Origin: Cellvibrio sp. 79
GTDB lineage: Bacteria > Pseudomonadota > Gammaproteobacteria > Pseudomonadales > Cellvibrionaceae
Reading direction: 5' to 3'
Assembly (NCBI GenBank): GCA_003056245.1
Contig: MVDH01000001.1
Location: 677,679-741,678, forward strand
Length of the DNA stretch: 64,000 nt
Shown here: piece after piece, positions 46,436-55,272 of the stretch
Layout of the letters: every line of letters starts with the position of its first letter
How positions within the stretch are numbered: the first letter of the stretch is position 1
The notes under the pieces: generated by a model
The model's database searches: none
What the model was told of the DNA's origin: nothing
Seen by the model: only the letters and a program-made list of their open reading frames with translations
Made by a program: the position numbers and the translations under genes

Positions 46436-47281
46436 TTGAGTCGTCCACTGCAATTAACCATTCAATGGAAATGGTATTTACTGACTAGCAGTTTATTTCT
46501 AGTGAGTATTTTCGGGTTGCAAGCTTGCAACAAGCAAACCGCTGCTGAGGCTAATGCGCAAACACCGCAAGCCTCTACACCCGCTAACGATATTCCGCGC
46601 CTGGCAAATGGCAAGCCGGATTTTTCCGGCATTTGGCAAAGCACCAGCGGCGCTGACTATGATCTGGAACCGCATAACCATCGCGAAGATGCACCGCCGG
46701 GCGCAGGTGTGGTGGAAGGAAAATATCTACCGTATTTACCGGATGCACTTGAACAAAAGAAAAAGAATTTTGCCGAGCGCAAAAAACTCGACCCCGCATT
46801 AAAAGGGTATACCCTGGGAGTTCCTCGCGGAATTTATTACCCGGCACCATTCCAGGTTTTCCAGCGTGAAAAAGATTTATTTATCGTTCACCAGTTCGGC
46901 CATTCGGTGCGCACGATTTTTACTAATAACACTGATCATCCTAAAGATCCTTATGATTGGTGGTTGGGCGACTCGCGCGGTAAATGGGAGGGCGATACGC
47001 TGGTAGTGGATGCGCGGCATTTCAATGATAAAACCTGGTTTGATAGCGCGGGGAATTATCACAGCGATGTACTGCAAGTGGTGGAACGCTGGACCTTCCT
47101 TGATCGCAATACCATTGAGTATCAAGCGACCGTAACGGATGAAAAAGTATTTAGTCGACCCTGGTCACTGAGTGTGATTTTGCATCGCCACCGCGAAAAA
47201 GATTTCCAATTGATTGAGGATTATCACTTTACTCTGGAGTACGACGAGTTTTATCCGCCTAAACCACCGGTTAGCAATTAA
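46436..47281 (+). CDS. 'PDFSGxW' family lipoprotein (cassette 1)
   Basis: Predicted lipoprotein of 281 aa with TTG start (TAAGGGG upstream) and lipobox LQAC. The mature protein shows the repeated family elements: ANGKPDFSGIWQSTS, a proline-rich APPGAGVVEG, YTLGVPRGIYYP, HSVRTIFTNNTDHP, WWLGDSRGKWEGDTLVVDARHF and ILHRHREKDFQLIEDY. The GDSRGxWEGxTLVVD block is shared with the next gene, so the two are distant paralogues. This family is common in Acidobacteria and some Proteobacteria and has no established function. Its copy at 49168 is very similar but not lipidated. Confidence 0.75.
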   Translation: MSRPLQLTIQWKWYLLTSSLFLVSIFGLQACNKQTAAEANAQTPQASTPANDIPRLANGKPDFSGIWQSTSGADYDLEPHNHREDAPPGAGVVEGKYLPYLPDALEQKKKNFAERKKLDPALKGYTLGVPRGIYYPAPFQVFQREKDLFIVHQFGHSVRTIFTNNTDHPKDPYDWWLGDSRGKWEGDTLVVDARHFNDKTWFDSAGNYHSDVLQVVERWTFLDRNTIEYQATVTDEKVFSRPWSLSVILHRHREKDFQLIEDYHFTLEYDEFYPPKPPVSN

Positions 47282-47328
47282 TACTCAAGCACTGCGTTTA
47301 AATATAACTCGGATTTACGAGGCTTTTT

Positions 47329-48267
47329 ATGAAACAAGTAGCAACACATTTTTTTTCGGTGCGAAAAACAGCATTGGTAGTGATATTAACGGGGTTATCT
47401 GCGGTCAGTTTTGCGCAGGGTGGTATTCCCATCGAGAAAAATTTTCCGGAAATTAAATCCGGCGACTGGACTGGCCCGCGTTTAGCTGATGGCCAGCCCG
47501 ATGTGCAAGGCCATTGGTCCAACACGATTGCCAATCACAATAATTTTACTGATCCGCAAGGTGGAATCCCTAATGATCCGAATCCGCGTCCTGCTGATCA
47601 GGGGCCGCGTGAAGGCCGTGCGCCAAGTCGTGTGAGCGATCCCGCTGATGGCCAGGTTCCCTTGCAACCATGGGCATTGGAAAAAGTAAAAGAATTCCAG
47701 GTGGGTTTCCATAACCCGGTTAAGCCGGAATATATCGAACCACTTGCGCGTTGTGCGCCGGGTGGAGTGCCCAAGTCACTTTACTGGCATGGTTATGAAA
47801 TCAGTCAGTACCCGGGATATGTATTGTTTCAATTTAATTCGGGGACACGCATTATTCATTTGGATAACAAAGCGCCGCTGCCGGACAATATTAAATTATG
47901 GAATGGCGATTCGCGCGGACATTGGGAAGGCAATACGTTGGTGGTTAGTGTGCGTAACCATAATGGCAAAGCGTTATTTGGCCGCTCGGGTGAGTTTATT
48001 AGCGAGAATGGCACTATTGAAGAGCGCTACATCTTTAACAGTGAGCGCACTCGTTATAATTATGTAGCGACTATTACTGATCCTACCGTCTATACCCGTC
48101 CGTTCACCGTCACTATTCCTGCTAAACGTTACACCGAAAAAGACACGCCCAATGGTTGGCACTTTGAAGTGGAGCCTGCCACACACGCTGGTAGTGAATT
48201 GATACTGGAGCATTACGAACGTATTTGTGCAGAGAACAATGGGGCATTTGGTATTACTGCCAAGTAA
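47329..48267 (+). CDS. 'PDVQGxWSN' family exported protein (cassette 1)
   Basis: Exported protein of 312 aa with signal peptide ending VSFAQ. Family elements: TGPRLADGQPDVQGHWSNTI, EPLARCAPGGVPKSLYWHGYEI, SGTRIIHLDNK, IKLWNGDSRGHWEGNTLVVS, GRSGEFISENGTIEERYIF and the end HYERICAENNGAFG. Two conserved cysteines (ARCAPGG, ERICAEN) may form a disulfide. It is 47 bp after the lipoprotein gene, and a strong terminator follows, closing cassette 1. Function unknown. Confidence 0.75.
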   Translation: MKQVATHFFSVRKTALVVILTGLSAVSFAQGGIPIEKNFPEIKSGDWTGPRLADGQPDVQGHWSNTIANHNNFTDPQGGIPNDPNPRPADQGPREGRAPSRVSDPADGQVPLQPWALEKVKEFQVGFHNPVKPEYIEPLARCAPGGVPKSLYWHGYEISQYPGYVLFQFNSGTRIIHLDNKAPLPDNIKLWNGDSRGHWEGNTLVVSVRNHNGKALFGRSGEFISENGTIEERYIFNSERTRYNYVATITDPTVYTRPFTVTIPAKRYTEKDTPNGWHFEVEPATHAGSELILEHYERICAENNGAFGITAK

Positions 48268-48317
48268 CGGCGGTTGTGTTTAACGACGTTATTTCGTTTG
48301 CCGTGTGGATAATAATC

Positions 48318-48340
48318 GGCCAGCGTAGGCTGGCCTTTTT
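48318..48340 (+). terminator. intrinsic terminator closing cassette 1
   Basis: GGCCAGC and GCTGGCC around a four-base loop, followed by TTTTT. It separates the two copies of the cassette. Confidence 0.88.
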
Positions 48341-48705
48341 ACTTCCTGGCTGTACTGGCAATTCCGACGATAGGTTTTTCTGTTTATATTTAATCACTTC
48401 TATGGTTTTTTCATGAGAGGTGTATTTAATTAAACAGTTTGCGCACTGGTCTTTCTATAATTTTTTCTACGTTGTTTATAACCCCGCATCAATTATTTTT
48501 TTGCCCTTGTTGAAAATTCATCTCCCTAATTCCTGTTTATACGCAAATTCTTTTTATTCCTTTGCTGATTTTTAGTCAGTTTATATTTAAACATCATCGT
48601 ATAAAAATAAACAAAAATTGTTGGCCTGGTGTTTGCTCTGCGCACAATAGGTGACATTCATAATGTTAACCACAGGTTAAACATTTGTTAATCGGGGAAT
48701 TTAGT
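48341..48705. promoter_or_regulatory. upstream region of cassette 2
   Basis: AT-rich. Three GTTAA half-sites lie at 48665-48691, including GTTAAACA at 48676-48683 followed by TTGTTAA at 48685-48691, as seen before cassette 1. They are very near the start codon, so their role could be repression or coincidence. Confidence 0.3.
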
Positions 48706-49137
48706 ATGTTTACTGTTGTAAAAAAACCATTGCTCTCTGGTGCTATGGTTATAGCTGTTTTATCGATAGCGGTTCCAGTTGTTGCTCATCATGCATTTTC
48801 TGCGGAATTCGATGCACAAAAGCCCTTCGAATTAAAAGGCGTGGTAACCAAAGGCAAATGGGTAAATCCGCACAGTTGGGTGTATGTGGATGTAAAGAAT
48901 AAAGATGGCACTGTGACTAACTGGGGTTTTGAATTCGGGTCTCCCTTTGCGTTAAAACAAAAAGGCTTGACCAAAGCCACATTACCCGCGGGTACAGAAG
49001 TGACGGTAAAAGGTTATTTGGCTAAAGATGGCCAAAGCTTTGGCTATTCCACCAGCATTACATTGCCTGATGGCAAGGTATTCCAAACCGGTGGGGCACA
49101 AGATGCACCAACGACTCCGGCCCGTCCGGCCAATTAA
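48706..49137 (+). CDS. DUF6152 exported protein (cassette 2)
   Basis: Periplasmic protein of 143 aa; ATG at 48706 with GGGGAA upstream. The signal is followed by HHAFSAEFDAQKPFELKG, WVNPHSWVYVDVK, TNWGFEFGSPFALKQKGLTK and LPAGTEVTVKGYLAKDGQSF. It is the second copy of the cassette's first gene. Conserved paired histidines at the mature N-terminus and PHSW are possible metal ligands. It is followed 30 bp later by the paralogue of the PDFSGxW gene. Confidence 0.82.
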   Translation: MFTVVKKPLLSGAMVIAVLSIAVPVVAHHAFSAEFDAQKPFELKGVVTKGKWVNPHSWVYVDVKNKDGTVTNWGFEFGSPFALKQKGLTKATLPAGTEVTVKGYLAKDGQSFGYSTSITLPDGKVFQTGGAQDAPTTPARPAN

Positions 49138-49167
49138 GTTTTACAGCGCATTGTTGGAGATATTTTC

Positions 49168-50001
49168 TTGAAAAGTCCTGTTAACCGATTTGCAGTAAAT
49201 AACGGTTTGTGTGTATCGGCAAGTTTGAAAAAACTCGCCGGAATTTTATTCCTGGTTTCATTGTTTATTTTTTCCTGGCAAAGCCAGGCAGCAGAAAAAA
49301 TTCCTCGTTTAAATGGTAAACCGGATTTTTCCGGTATTTGGCAGACTACCAGCGCTGCTGATTACGATCTTGAGCCGCATTCCGCACGCATTGATGCTCC
49401 GCCCGGACCGGGCGTTGTGGAGGGCGGTGAAATTCCTTACAAGCCGGAAGCCTTGGCTAAGCGCAAACAAAATTTTGATAATCGTTTTAAAGCTGACCCA
49501 CGATTAAAAGGCTGGACTCTGGGGGTTCCGCGCGGCATTTATTACCCTGAGCCTTTTCAGATATTCCAGCGCGCGCGTGACCTGACATTGGTGCATCAAT
49601 TCGGCCATTCGGTACGCACTATCCACACTAATAACACTGACCATCCACAAGACCCTAATGACTGGTGGCTGGGTGATTCCCGTGGCAAATGGGACGGTGA
49701 CACACTCGTTGTTGATGTAAAACATTTTAACGATGAAACCTGGCTGGACCGCTCAGGGAATTATCACAGCGATGCATTGCATGTGGTCGAGCGCTGGACA
49801 TTGCTGGATGCAAATACCATTGAATACACCGCGACGATCGAGGATGAGAAAGTGTTCGTGCGCCCGTGGAATATCAGTGTGATTTTGCATCGCCACCGCG
49901 AGAAAAATTTCCAATTAGTAGAGGACTATCGCTTCACGCTGGATTACGACCAGTATTATCCCTATCCCGCTGAGCGCGCACCTAAAGCGCAAACCAAATA
50001 G
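49168..50001 (+). CDS. 'PDFSGxW' family exported protein (cassette 2)
   Basis: Exported protein of 277 aa with a TTG start supported by TTGGAG eight bases upstream. The signal ends near SQAAE with a normal peptidase I site rather than a lipobox, unlike its copy at 46436. The rest is strongly conserved between copies: LNGKPDFSGIWQTTSAADYD, WTLGVPRGIYYPEPFQ, HQFGHSVRTIHTNNTDHP, WWLGDSRGKWDGDTLVVD, SVILHRHREKNFQL. Only 11 bp separate it from the next gene. Function unknown. Confidence 0.75.
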   Translation: MKSPVNRFAVNNGLCVSASLKKLAGILFLVSLFIFSWQSQAAEKIPRLNGKPDFSGIWQTTSAADYDLEPHSARIDAPPGPGVVEGGEIPYKPEALAKRKQNFDNRFKADPRLKGWTLGVPRGIYYPEPFQIFQRARDLTLVHQFGHSVRTIHTNNTDHPQDPNDWWLGDSRGKWDGDTLVVDVKHFNDETWLDRSGNYHSDALHVVERWTLLDANTIEYTATIEDEKVFVRPWNISVILHRHREKNFQLVEDYRFTLDYDQYYPYPAERAPKAQTK

Positions 50002-50012
50002 CAGGTGCTGCC

Positions 50013-51032
50013 ATGCAAAAAAAATTAATTACTCCAAAAATTTTATCCGTACTTACATTGACCAGCTTACTGGCTCTGCCAGCATTTGCTGATTATGAAC
50101 AATGGGAGGCCGAGCGTGCGACGCTACCAAAGTTCGAGCGGGAAAAAACCGTTTATCGGGTAGAGTCGGGTAAGTGGAATGGACCGCGCTTGGCCGATGG
50201 CCAACCCGATGTGCAAGGACAATGGTCCAACACTATCTCCAATCACACCAACTTTACCGATCCCCAGGGGGCGACACCCGGTGAAACACCACGTACGCCA
50301 TTGGGCCCCCGCGAAACCCGTGCACCGAGCAGGGTGGTGGACCCGGCCGATGGCCAGATTCCTTATCAACCCTGGGCGCGTGCATTACAGCAGGAATACC
50401 TGAAAAACTTTAATGATCCGGTGAAGCCGGAATATGTGGAGCCACTGGCACGTTGCGCTCCCGGCGGCCCGTCCAAATCATTTATGTGGCACGGGTATGA
50501 AATCAGGCAGTTCCCCGGCTATCTGGTATTTTTGTTTGATTCCGGCTCGCGTATTATCCACCTCTATAAAAAGGCTGATAAAAATAAAAAGGGCGAACAG
50601 AATAACAAGCCTCATCTCGATCAGAAAATCCGCTTATGGAATGGCGATTCCCGTGGCTATTGGGAAGGTAATACGCTGTACGTGGAAGTAAAAAACAATA
50701 ATTCCAAATCCCGTTTTGGTCGCACCGGTGAATTCTCGGGCACAGACACAATTGTTAAGGAACGTTTTATTTTTGATCACAAGGCGGGGCGCTATTTATA
50801 CTCGGCCACTTATACAGATCCTTCAGTCTTTACCCAGCCATGGACACTGGAAATTCCTGCCCGCCGTGTAGAAAATTTTGCGGAAGATGGCTGGAATAAC
50901 CAGTTGGGTATTGCGAACCACAAAGGCAAGGAATTAATTCTGGAGCCTTACGAGCAAATTTGTACCGAGAATAATGGCGGATTTGGCGGTGGTTCGATAA
51001 TTGGTGCAGGCAATTCTTCACCGATTTTATAA
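50013..51032 (+). CDS. 'PDVQGxWSN' family exported protein (cassette 2)
   Basis: Exported protein of 339 aa; signal peptide ends at LPAFAD. It matches the protein at 47329 through NGPRLADGQPDVQGQWSNTI, EPLARCAPGGPSKSFMWHGY, GSRIIHLYKKADKN (with a small lysine-rich insertion), IRLWNGDSRGYWEGNTLYVE, and the end EQICTENNGGFGG. The copy is longer at both ends. A weak AT-rich inverted repeat at about 51026-51054 follows. Function unknown. Confidence 0.75.
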   Translation: MQKKLITPKILSVLTLTSLLALPAFADYEQWEAERATLPKFEREKTVYRVESGKWNGPRLADGQPDVQGQWSNTISNHTNFTDPQGATPGETPRTPLGPRETRAPSRVVDPADGQIPYQPWARALQQEYLKNFNDPVKPEYVEPLARCAPGGPSKSFMWHGYEIRQFPGYLVFLFDSGSRIIHLYKKADKNKKGEQNNKPHLDQKIRLWNGDSRGYWEGNTLYVEVKNNNSKSRFGRTGEFSGTDTIVKERFIFDHKAGRYLYSATYTDPSVFTQPWTLEIPARRVENFAEDGWNNQLGIANHKGKELILEPYEQICTENNGGFGGGSIIGAGNSSPIL

Positions 51033-51286
51033 AAAGTTTTTCCACTTTTATAAAAAACTGCACCAGTGTTAAAAAAATTTTAATAAGTACGCTTGTTGCT
51101 TTTTAAACGGCACGTTCGTTGCAAAATGCTGAACAGCATGAGCAAATCGGTTGGTGGTTTGATTGAAAAATCGGCAAACTGATAGCGCGTGTGGTGGAAT
51201 AAAGCAGTAAGTGTGCAAATTGAAATATCCGTACCGGTTAGCTTGATGAATAATCAACAGACATAGATCTTAGGAGAATATCGTTA

Positions 51287-51796
51287 ATGACTCGTGTAGC
51301 CAAAGTTGTAACCTCACTAAAAGTTCTGGGCGCAGCCTGCCTGATGGTTGGTAGTGCCAGCGTATTTGCCGCTGACGAACCTGCAAAAGCAGCACCGGCA
51401 GCTGATGTAGCAAAACAAGCGATTGCTGTGCGTAAGGCTGCGTTTGTATTGATCGCCAATAACTTCAAACCTATTGGTGAAGTACTGCAAGGTAAAGCTC
51501 AATATAACCAGGCTGAAATCGTAAAGCGTGCACAACGCGTTGCTTTTTTAAGTGAATTGCTGGATGGCACTTTTCCTGCCGAATCCAATGTAGGTGCGCC
51601 ACAAACCAAAACCAAAGCAGAAGCCTTCACTAAAAAGGAAGACTTCGATAAGTTATTGAAAGAGTTTGTAGCCAATTCAAAAACATTGGCTCAGGTTGCT
51701 GCGAAGGAATCTACTGCGTCTGACGCTTTCAAAAATGCGGCTAAAGCGGTTGCTGAAGGCTGCAAAGGCTGTCACGACAAGTACAAGGAAAAATAG
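51287..51796 (+). CDS. cytochrome c' family protein
   Basis: Periplasmic four-helix cytochrome of 169 aa. Signal peptide ends near VFAAD. The heme is bound at the C-terminal CKGCHDKY (Cys159, Cys162, His163), and the helices AIAVRKAAFVLIANNFKPIG, EIVKRAQRVAFLSELLDG and DKLLKEFVANSKTLAQVA are typical. Cytochromes c' bind NO or CO and can shuttle electrons. It is followed by a b561-type membrane cytochrome, a recurrent pairing. It follows the duplicated cassette in the same orientation. Confidence 0.88.
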   Translation: MTRVAKVVTSLKVLGAACLMVGSASVFAADEPAKAAPAADVAKQAIAVRKAAFVLIANNFKPIGEVLQGKAQYNQAEIVKRAQRVAFLSELLDGTFPAESNVGAPQTKTKAEAFTKKEDFDKLLKEFVANSKTLAQVAAKESTASDAFKNAAKAVAEGCKGCHDKYKEK

Positions 51797-51879
51797 TCCG
51801 CTGTTTGTTGCTAATATCACCTCTGGCATTATTGCCAGGGGTGATATCCTTTAATTCCGCTTAATGCACAGTGTTTATT

Positions 51880-52632
51880 ATGTCCGATCAATTTATTGAA
51901 CCCACACAAGCGCTGGAGATTGAAACTCCTGCGGCATCAACAAATCCGCACTTACATGTTTGGGATTTACCGACGCGTGTATTTCATTGGTTGCTGGTAG
52001 CGTCTTTTATTGTTGCCTATGTAAGCAACTGGGCAGGCGTGAGTTATTTTACCTATCACTTATGGTCCGGATATTTTGTAGTAATATTGGTGGGCTTTCG
52101 TATTCTGTGGGGAATTTTTGGTACGCACCACGCGCAGTTTGCGAATTTTGTCCGTCATCCCCTGGAAAGTTTGCGTTACGCCGGACATTTGGCTACGAAT
52201 AAAGCCAAATCTTATCCGGGGCATAATCCCCTTGGTGCTTTAATGGTGTTATTGCTATTAACGGTTATGTTAATACAGGCAGTGACCGGTTTATTTGCCA
52301 ATGACGAAATTTTTAATGTGGGCCCTTTGTACGGCTACATTAGTAATGAATTAAGTTTACAGCTCACCGGAATTCATAAAGATTTGTTTTACTGGATTCT
52401 TGCCGCAGTTGGGATGCATGTTGGTGCTGTACTTTTTTATGTGTTTGTTAAGCGTGAAAATTTAATTAAGGCCATGATTACCGGTAAGAAACCGCGTCAT
52501 GGTTTTGAGGGCGCGCGCTCGATAGAGTCTTCCAAAATCTGGTTGGCACTATTTTTAATTGTGCTGGTGTCTGCGGCGCTAGCGCTGGTAATTGTTACTG
52601 CACCTGAAGCGGTATTGGATTTGGGGTACTAG
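51880..52632 (+). CDS. cytochrome b561-family membrane protein
   Basis: Inner-membrane di-heme b-type cytochrome of about 250 aa. After a polar lead, LHVWDLPTRVFHWLLVASFIV supplies the first heme histidine, and HLWSGYFVVILVGFRILWG, NPLGALMVLLLLTVMLIQAVTG, and IHKDLFYWILAAVGMHVGAVL supply further helices and histidines. The ATG at 51880 is preferred; a GTG at 51871 is possible and neither has a strong ribosome site. Likely hands quinone electrons to the cytochrome c' encoded just upstream. Confidence 0.88.
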   Translation: MSDQFIEPTQALEIETPAASTNPHLHVWDLPTRVFHWLLVASFIVAYVSNWAGVSYFTYHLWSGYFVVILVGFRILWGIFGTHHAQFANFVRHPLESLRYAGHLATNKAKSYPGHNPLGALMVLLLLTVMLIQAVTGLFANDEIFNVGPLYGYISNELSLQLTGIHKDLFYWILAAVGMHVGAVLFYVFVKRENLIKAMITGKKPRHGFEGARSIESSKIWLALFLIVLVSAALALVIVTAPEAVLDLGY

Positions 52633-52702
52633 AAAGTTTTAGCTATTCATTGAGTGCGCTATCTGGTTATTACCACTTGAATTATTCAGTGCATAAAATA
52701 AA

Positions 52703-52726
52703 AAGCGGAGATTTCACTCTCCGCTT
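52703..52726. terminator. bidirectional terminator overlapping a stop codon
   Basis: AAGCGGAG and CTCCGCTT pair around an eight-base loop. The last codons and stop of the minus-strand amidotransferase gene (52714) lie inside the hairpin. Confidence 0.7.
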
Positions 52727-53499
52727 AACCTCTCCAGATGCAACTCCCCATCTTTAAATAAACGCGCTTCACCCCGCTGAAATACTTTCCAGTCTTCATT
52801 CGCTGTTAGCGGTTTGGTCGCGATGACAATCATTTGATCGTCGTGACTGTTGTGTTCGCTCAAATCCAGGGATATTTCGCGATCAATCAATGTTACTTTG
52901 CTGAACGGGAATTTGCGTTCTACGTACGACAGGTGCGTAGAGCAATAGCTATACAACCATTCGCCGTTGGACAAAATGATATTGAAGGTGCCGAACGCCG
53001 CAATCGTTTCGCTGAAGTGGTTTAACCACTGGAATAAACTGGTGGTGTCATTTATCCCGCCAGGTACATGGCATTTCAGCTGCTGCAATAAATAGCAAAA
53101 TGCCTGCTCGCTATCGGTATCACCTTCAGGGTGAAACTCGTCATCCAGAAATGGATTAAACCCTTTCAAATCCCCGTTATGGCAAAACAACCAATCGCTG
53201 CCCCAAAGATTGCGCTGGAACGGGTGGCAATTGTTAAGTTTTACTTCACCCACCGTTGCTTTACGGATATGCGCAATGATCGTTTTGGATTTCAATCCAT
53301 TTTTTTGAATAGCTTCGGCGAGATGTGACTCAGCAGCCGGTGATTCATCCAGAATTACTTGCGCTTGCTGATCGCGATAATAAGCGATACCCCAGCCGTC
53401 TTTGTGTTCATCCGTGAGCCCCCCGCGCGCGCGAAAACCTTCAAAGGAAAAACCAATACTTGCCGGTTGTTTGCAACTCATTCCTAGTAACTGGCACAT
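52714..53499 (-). CDS. yafJ: class II glutamine amidotransferase (YafJ-like)
   Basis: Cytoplasmic Ntn-type glutaminase of 261 aa. The nucleophile is Cys2 after removal of the initiator (MCQLLGMS). FEGFRARGGLTDEHKDGWGIAYY, IAHIRKATVGEVKLNNCHPF and LFCHNGDLKGF are the standard glutamine-pocket motifs of YafJ/EgtC-type enzymes. The acceptor reaction of YafJ proteins is unclear, and no synthetase partner is adjacent. The stop codon lies within a bidirectional terminator. Confidence 0.88.
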   Translation of the reverse strand: MCQLLGMSCKQPASIGFSFEGFRARGGLTDEHKDGWGIAYYRDQQAQVILDESPAAESHLAEAIQKNGLKSKTIIAHIRKATVGEVKLNNCHPFQRNLWGSDWLFCHNGDLKGFNPFLDDEFHPEGDTDSEQAFCYLLQQLKCHVPGGINDTTSLFQWLNHFSETIAAFGTFNIILSNGEWLYSYCSTHLSYVERKFPFSKVTLIDREISLDLSEHNSHDDQMIVIATKPLTANEDWKVFQRGEARLFKDGELHLERLSGE

Positions 53500-53552
53500 A
53501 GTAATTATTCCAATGTCCTCCGCGTATGCGATGTTTTAACCGGGTAAATGTA

Positions 53553-54383
53553 TTAGCTGGCTAATCGTCTTGATTCATCAATTGATAAATCACTATTTAA
53601 ATTGATCGAGTTGTTGCTTGGCTGAAGTTGCACGTAACCCTCGAAGCGAGTGTCGGCTAACTGTACCAGTTTATGCTGGCTGAAATCTTTTTCCGGTGCT
53701 ACCAGAATTCGTGTTGAACCCAGTGGATAATTCGGTTGTTCTATTAGCTGTTGCACCAGCGATGGGCTGGAAAAAATATAATCCGGTTGCAAATCAAATT
53801 GCCGCAATAATCCCCAATCGTTTATTTCATGCAAGCTCACGCCAATACGATACTGGCGCTCGCGATAATTGGTTAACGCTTGCTGGAAATGGGGCAGGCT
53901 GGCTGCATCTACCAGTTTAGTGTGCAATACCACACGCTCTGGTCCAAGCCCGCAATCGCTCAGGATTTTTTCAAATGTTTTTCCATGTTCATTAGCCACA
54001 CTCAAAATATGGCGTGCTTGAACGCGCAGGGCCAACAAACCTTTGAAACCATCGTGCTGTTGCAAATAATTAAGTGAGTGCAGGGTTCTTACCAAGCGGT
54101 CGAGATGAACCACTTCTTCCTTGTCCTCCAGTGCATTCACGATGTCGTCAATATTTAATAAATTACCGGTGCTTGAACGCACAAATAAATCGGCGTAATG
54201 CCCAATCAACTGGTCATCCTTTGCCGACAATATTTCTGCAAACTGACTGCCCAGAATCAGATTGCCAAAACGCGCCCAATATTGATTGTCGGCTTTATAA
54301 AAACCGGTCTTTGGCAATTCGCGCAAACGCGCCTGGGTTTGTAATTGGTCGTTAAAATAATTCATTAATTCGGTCAGGGGCAT
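53553..54383 (-). CDS. degenerate EAL-domain-like protein
   Basis: Cytoplasmic protein of 276 aa with the layout of an EAL (c-di-GMP phosphodiesterase) domain but without its catalytic residues. I see weak counterparts of the fold (VHLDRLVRTLHSLNYLQ, ALRVQARHILSVANEHGK, RIGVSLHEINDWGLLRQFDL, PDYIFSSPSLVQQL) and no E-A-L or DDFG metal motifs. It is divergent from the rhodanese that begins the encapsulin locus, with a 267-bp shared control region, so a link to sulfur metabolism is possible but inferred. Alternative: an unrelated TIM-barrel-like protein. Confidence 0.5.
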   Translation of the reverse strand: MPLTELMNYFNDQLQTQARLRELPKTGFYKADNQYWARFGNLILGSQFAEILSAKDDQLIGHYADLFVRSSTGNLLNIDDIVNALEDKEEVVHLDRLVRTLHSLNYLQQHDGFKGLLALRVQARHILSVANEHGKTFEKILSDCGLGPERVVLHTKLVDAASLPHFQQALTNYRERQYRIGVSLHEINDWGLLRQFDLQPDYIFSSPSLVQQLIEQPNYPLGSTRILVAPEKDFSQHKLVQLADTRFEGYVQLQPSNNSINLNSDLSIDESRRLAS

Positions 54384-54556
54384 AGCGTCGGCCTTGCAAT
54401 AAAAACTATCCAGGCACGCATCATAAAGAGCCCGAAAATTTTTATAAAAGAATTAAATATTCCTAGCTTATAACAGCCTATGGTTTGGTTTTATCGAGGG
54501 CCTGTTGTTTATAACTCTGATTATAAGGATATAGAGATATATTCTTTCCCATTGGT

Positions 54557-54567
54557 TATAGCCGTCA
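54557..54567 (+). promoter_or_regulatory. candidate operator TATAGCCGTCA (rhodanese side)
   Basis: TATAGCCGTCA lies about 85 bp upstream of the rhodanese start, overlapping an inverted pair TATAG-N6-CTATA and a 10-bp palindrome CACTATAGTG at 54566-54575. The same 11-mer occurs in the opposite orientation before the encapsulin shell gene. Confidence 0.45.
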
Positions 54568-54650
54568 CTATAGTGGCTCCCAACATTACTTAATTGCCCT
54601 GCGAGGGTGTTACAAAGTGTTTAAAAGAAAACACTTGTTGAGGAGAAATC

Positions 54651-55172
54651 ATGACAGTGATTCAGTTAAATGCTGCTGCCGATAACTCAGCAGTTTCCGC
54701 GCAAAATACATCACAAACTGTTGCTCAGGAATTGCCCGGAACGTTACTCGCTGCTGCTCAGGAAGCGCAAACTGCCGGGCTCTCCTACGCTGGCGGTGTT
54801 TTGCCAGAAGAGGCATGGAAATTGTTTGTAGGTGGGCAAGCACATTTAATTGATGTGCGTACCTCTGAGGAGCGTAAGTTTGTTGGCCATGTTCCCAACA
54901 CTCTTCATATTGCCTGGCAGACTGGTCCGGCATTGATTAAAAATCCGCGTTTCCTGCGTGAGTTGGAAAATAAGTTGCCAAAGGACGCGGTGATCCTGTT
55001 CCTGTGCCGTAGTGGAAAGCGTTCGGCTGCCGCTGCGACGGCGGCTACTAACGCCGGTTTTACCCGTGTATTTAATGTGCGCGAAGGTTTTGAGGGAGAT
55101 CTCGACGAGCGCCAGCAACGGGGTGCTGTAAGCGGTTGGCGCCAACGTGGATTGCCCTGGGTGCAGGACTAA
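54651..55172 (+). CDS. rhodanese-family sulfurtransferase of the encapsulin locus
   Basis: Cytoplasmic rhodanese of 173 aa; no signal peptide. The ATG follows TGAGGAGAAATC. The active loop CRSGKRS places the persulfide cysteine at 119, after VRTSEERKFVGHVPNTLHIAW and DAVILFLC, and the fold ends with VFNVREGFEGDLDERQQRG. It can receive or deliver sulfane sulfur. It starts the run rhodanese, serine acetyltransferase, XRE regulator, shell, cysteine desulfurase, the known family 2A encapsulin gene set. Confidence 0.9.
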   Translation: MTVIQLNAAADNSAVSAQNTSQTVAQELPGTLLAAAQEAQTAGLSYAGGVLPEEAWKLFVGGQAHLIDVRTSEERKFVGHVPNTLHIAWQTGPALIKNPRFLRELENKLPKDAVILFLCRSGKRSAAAATAATNAGFTRVFNVREGFEGDLDERQQRGAVSGWRQRGLPWVQD

Positions 55173-55272
55173 CAAGGTAAGGATTCAGTGGGTTAAGCAT
55201 TGCAGGTTCAGAATTCAAGAACCGGAATTGAAGGAAAAATCATTAACAATAAATTGATGAGTTAACTGTTTT

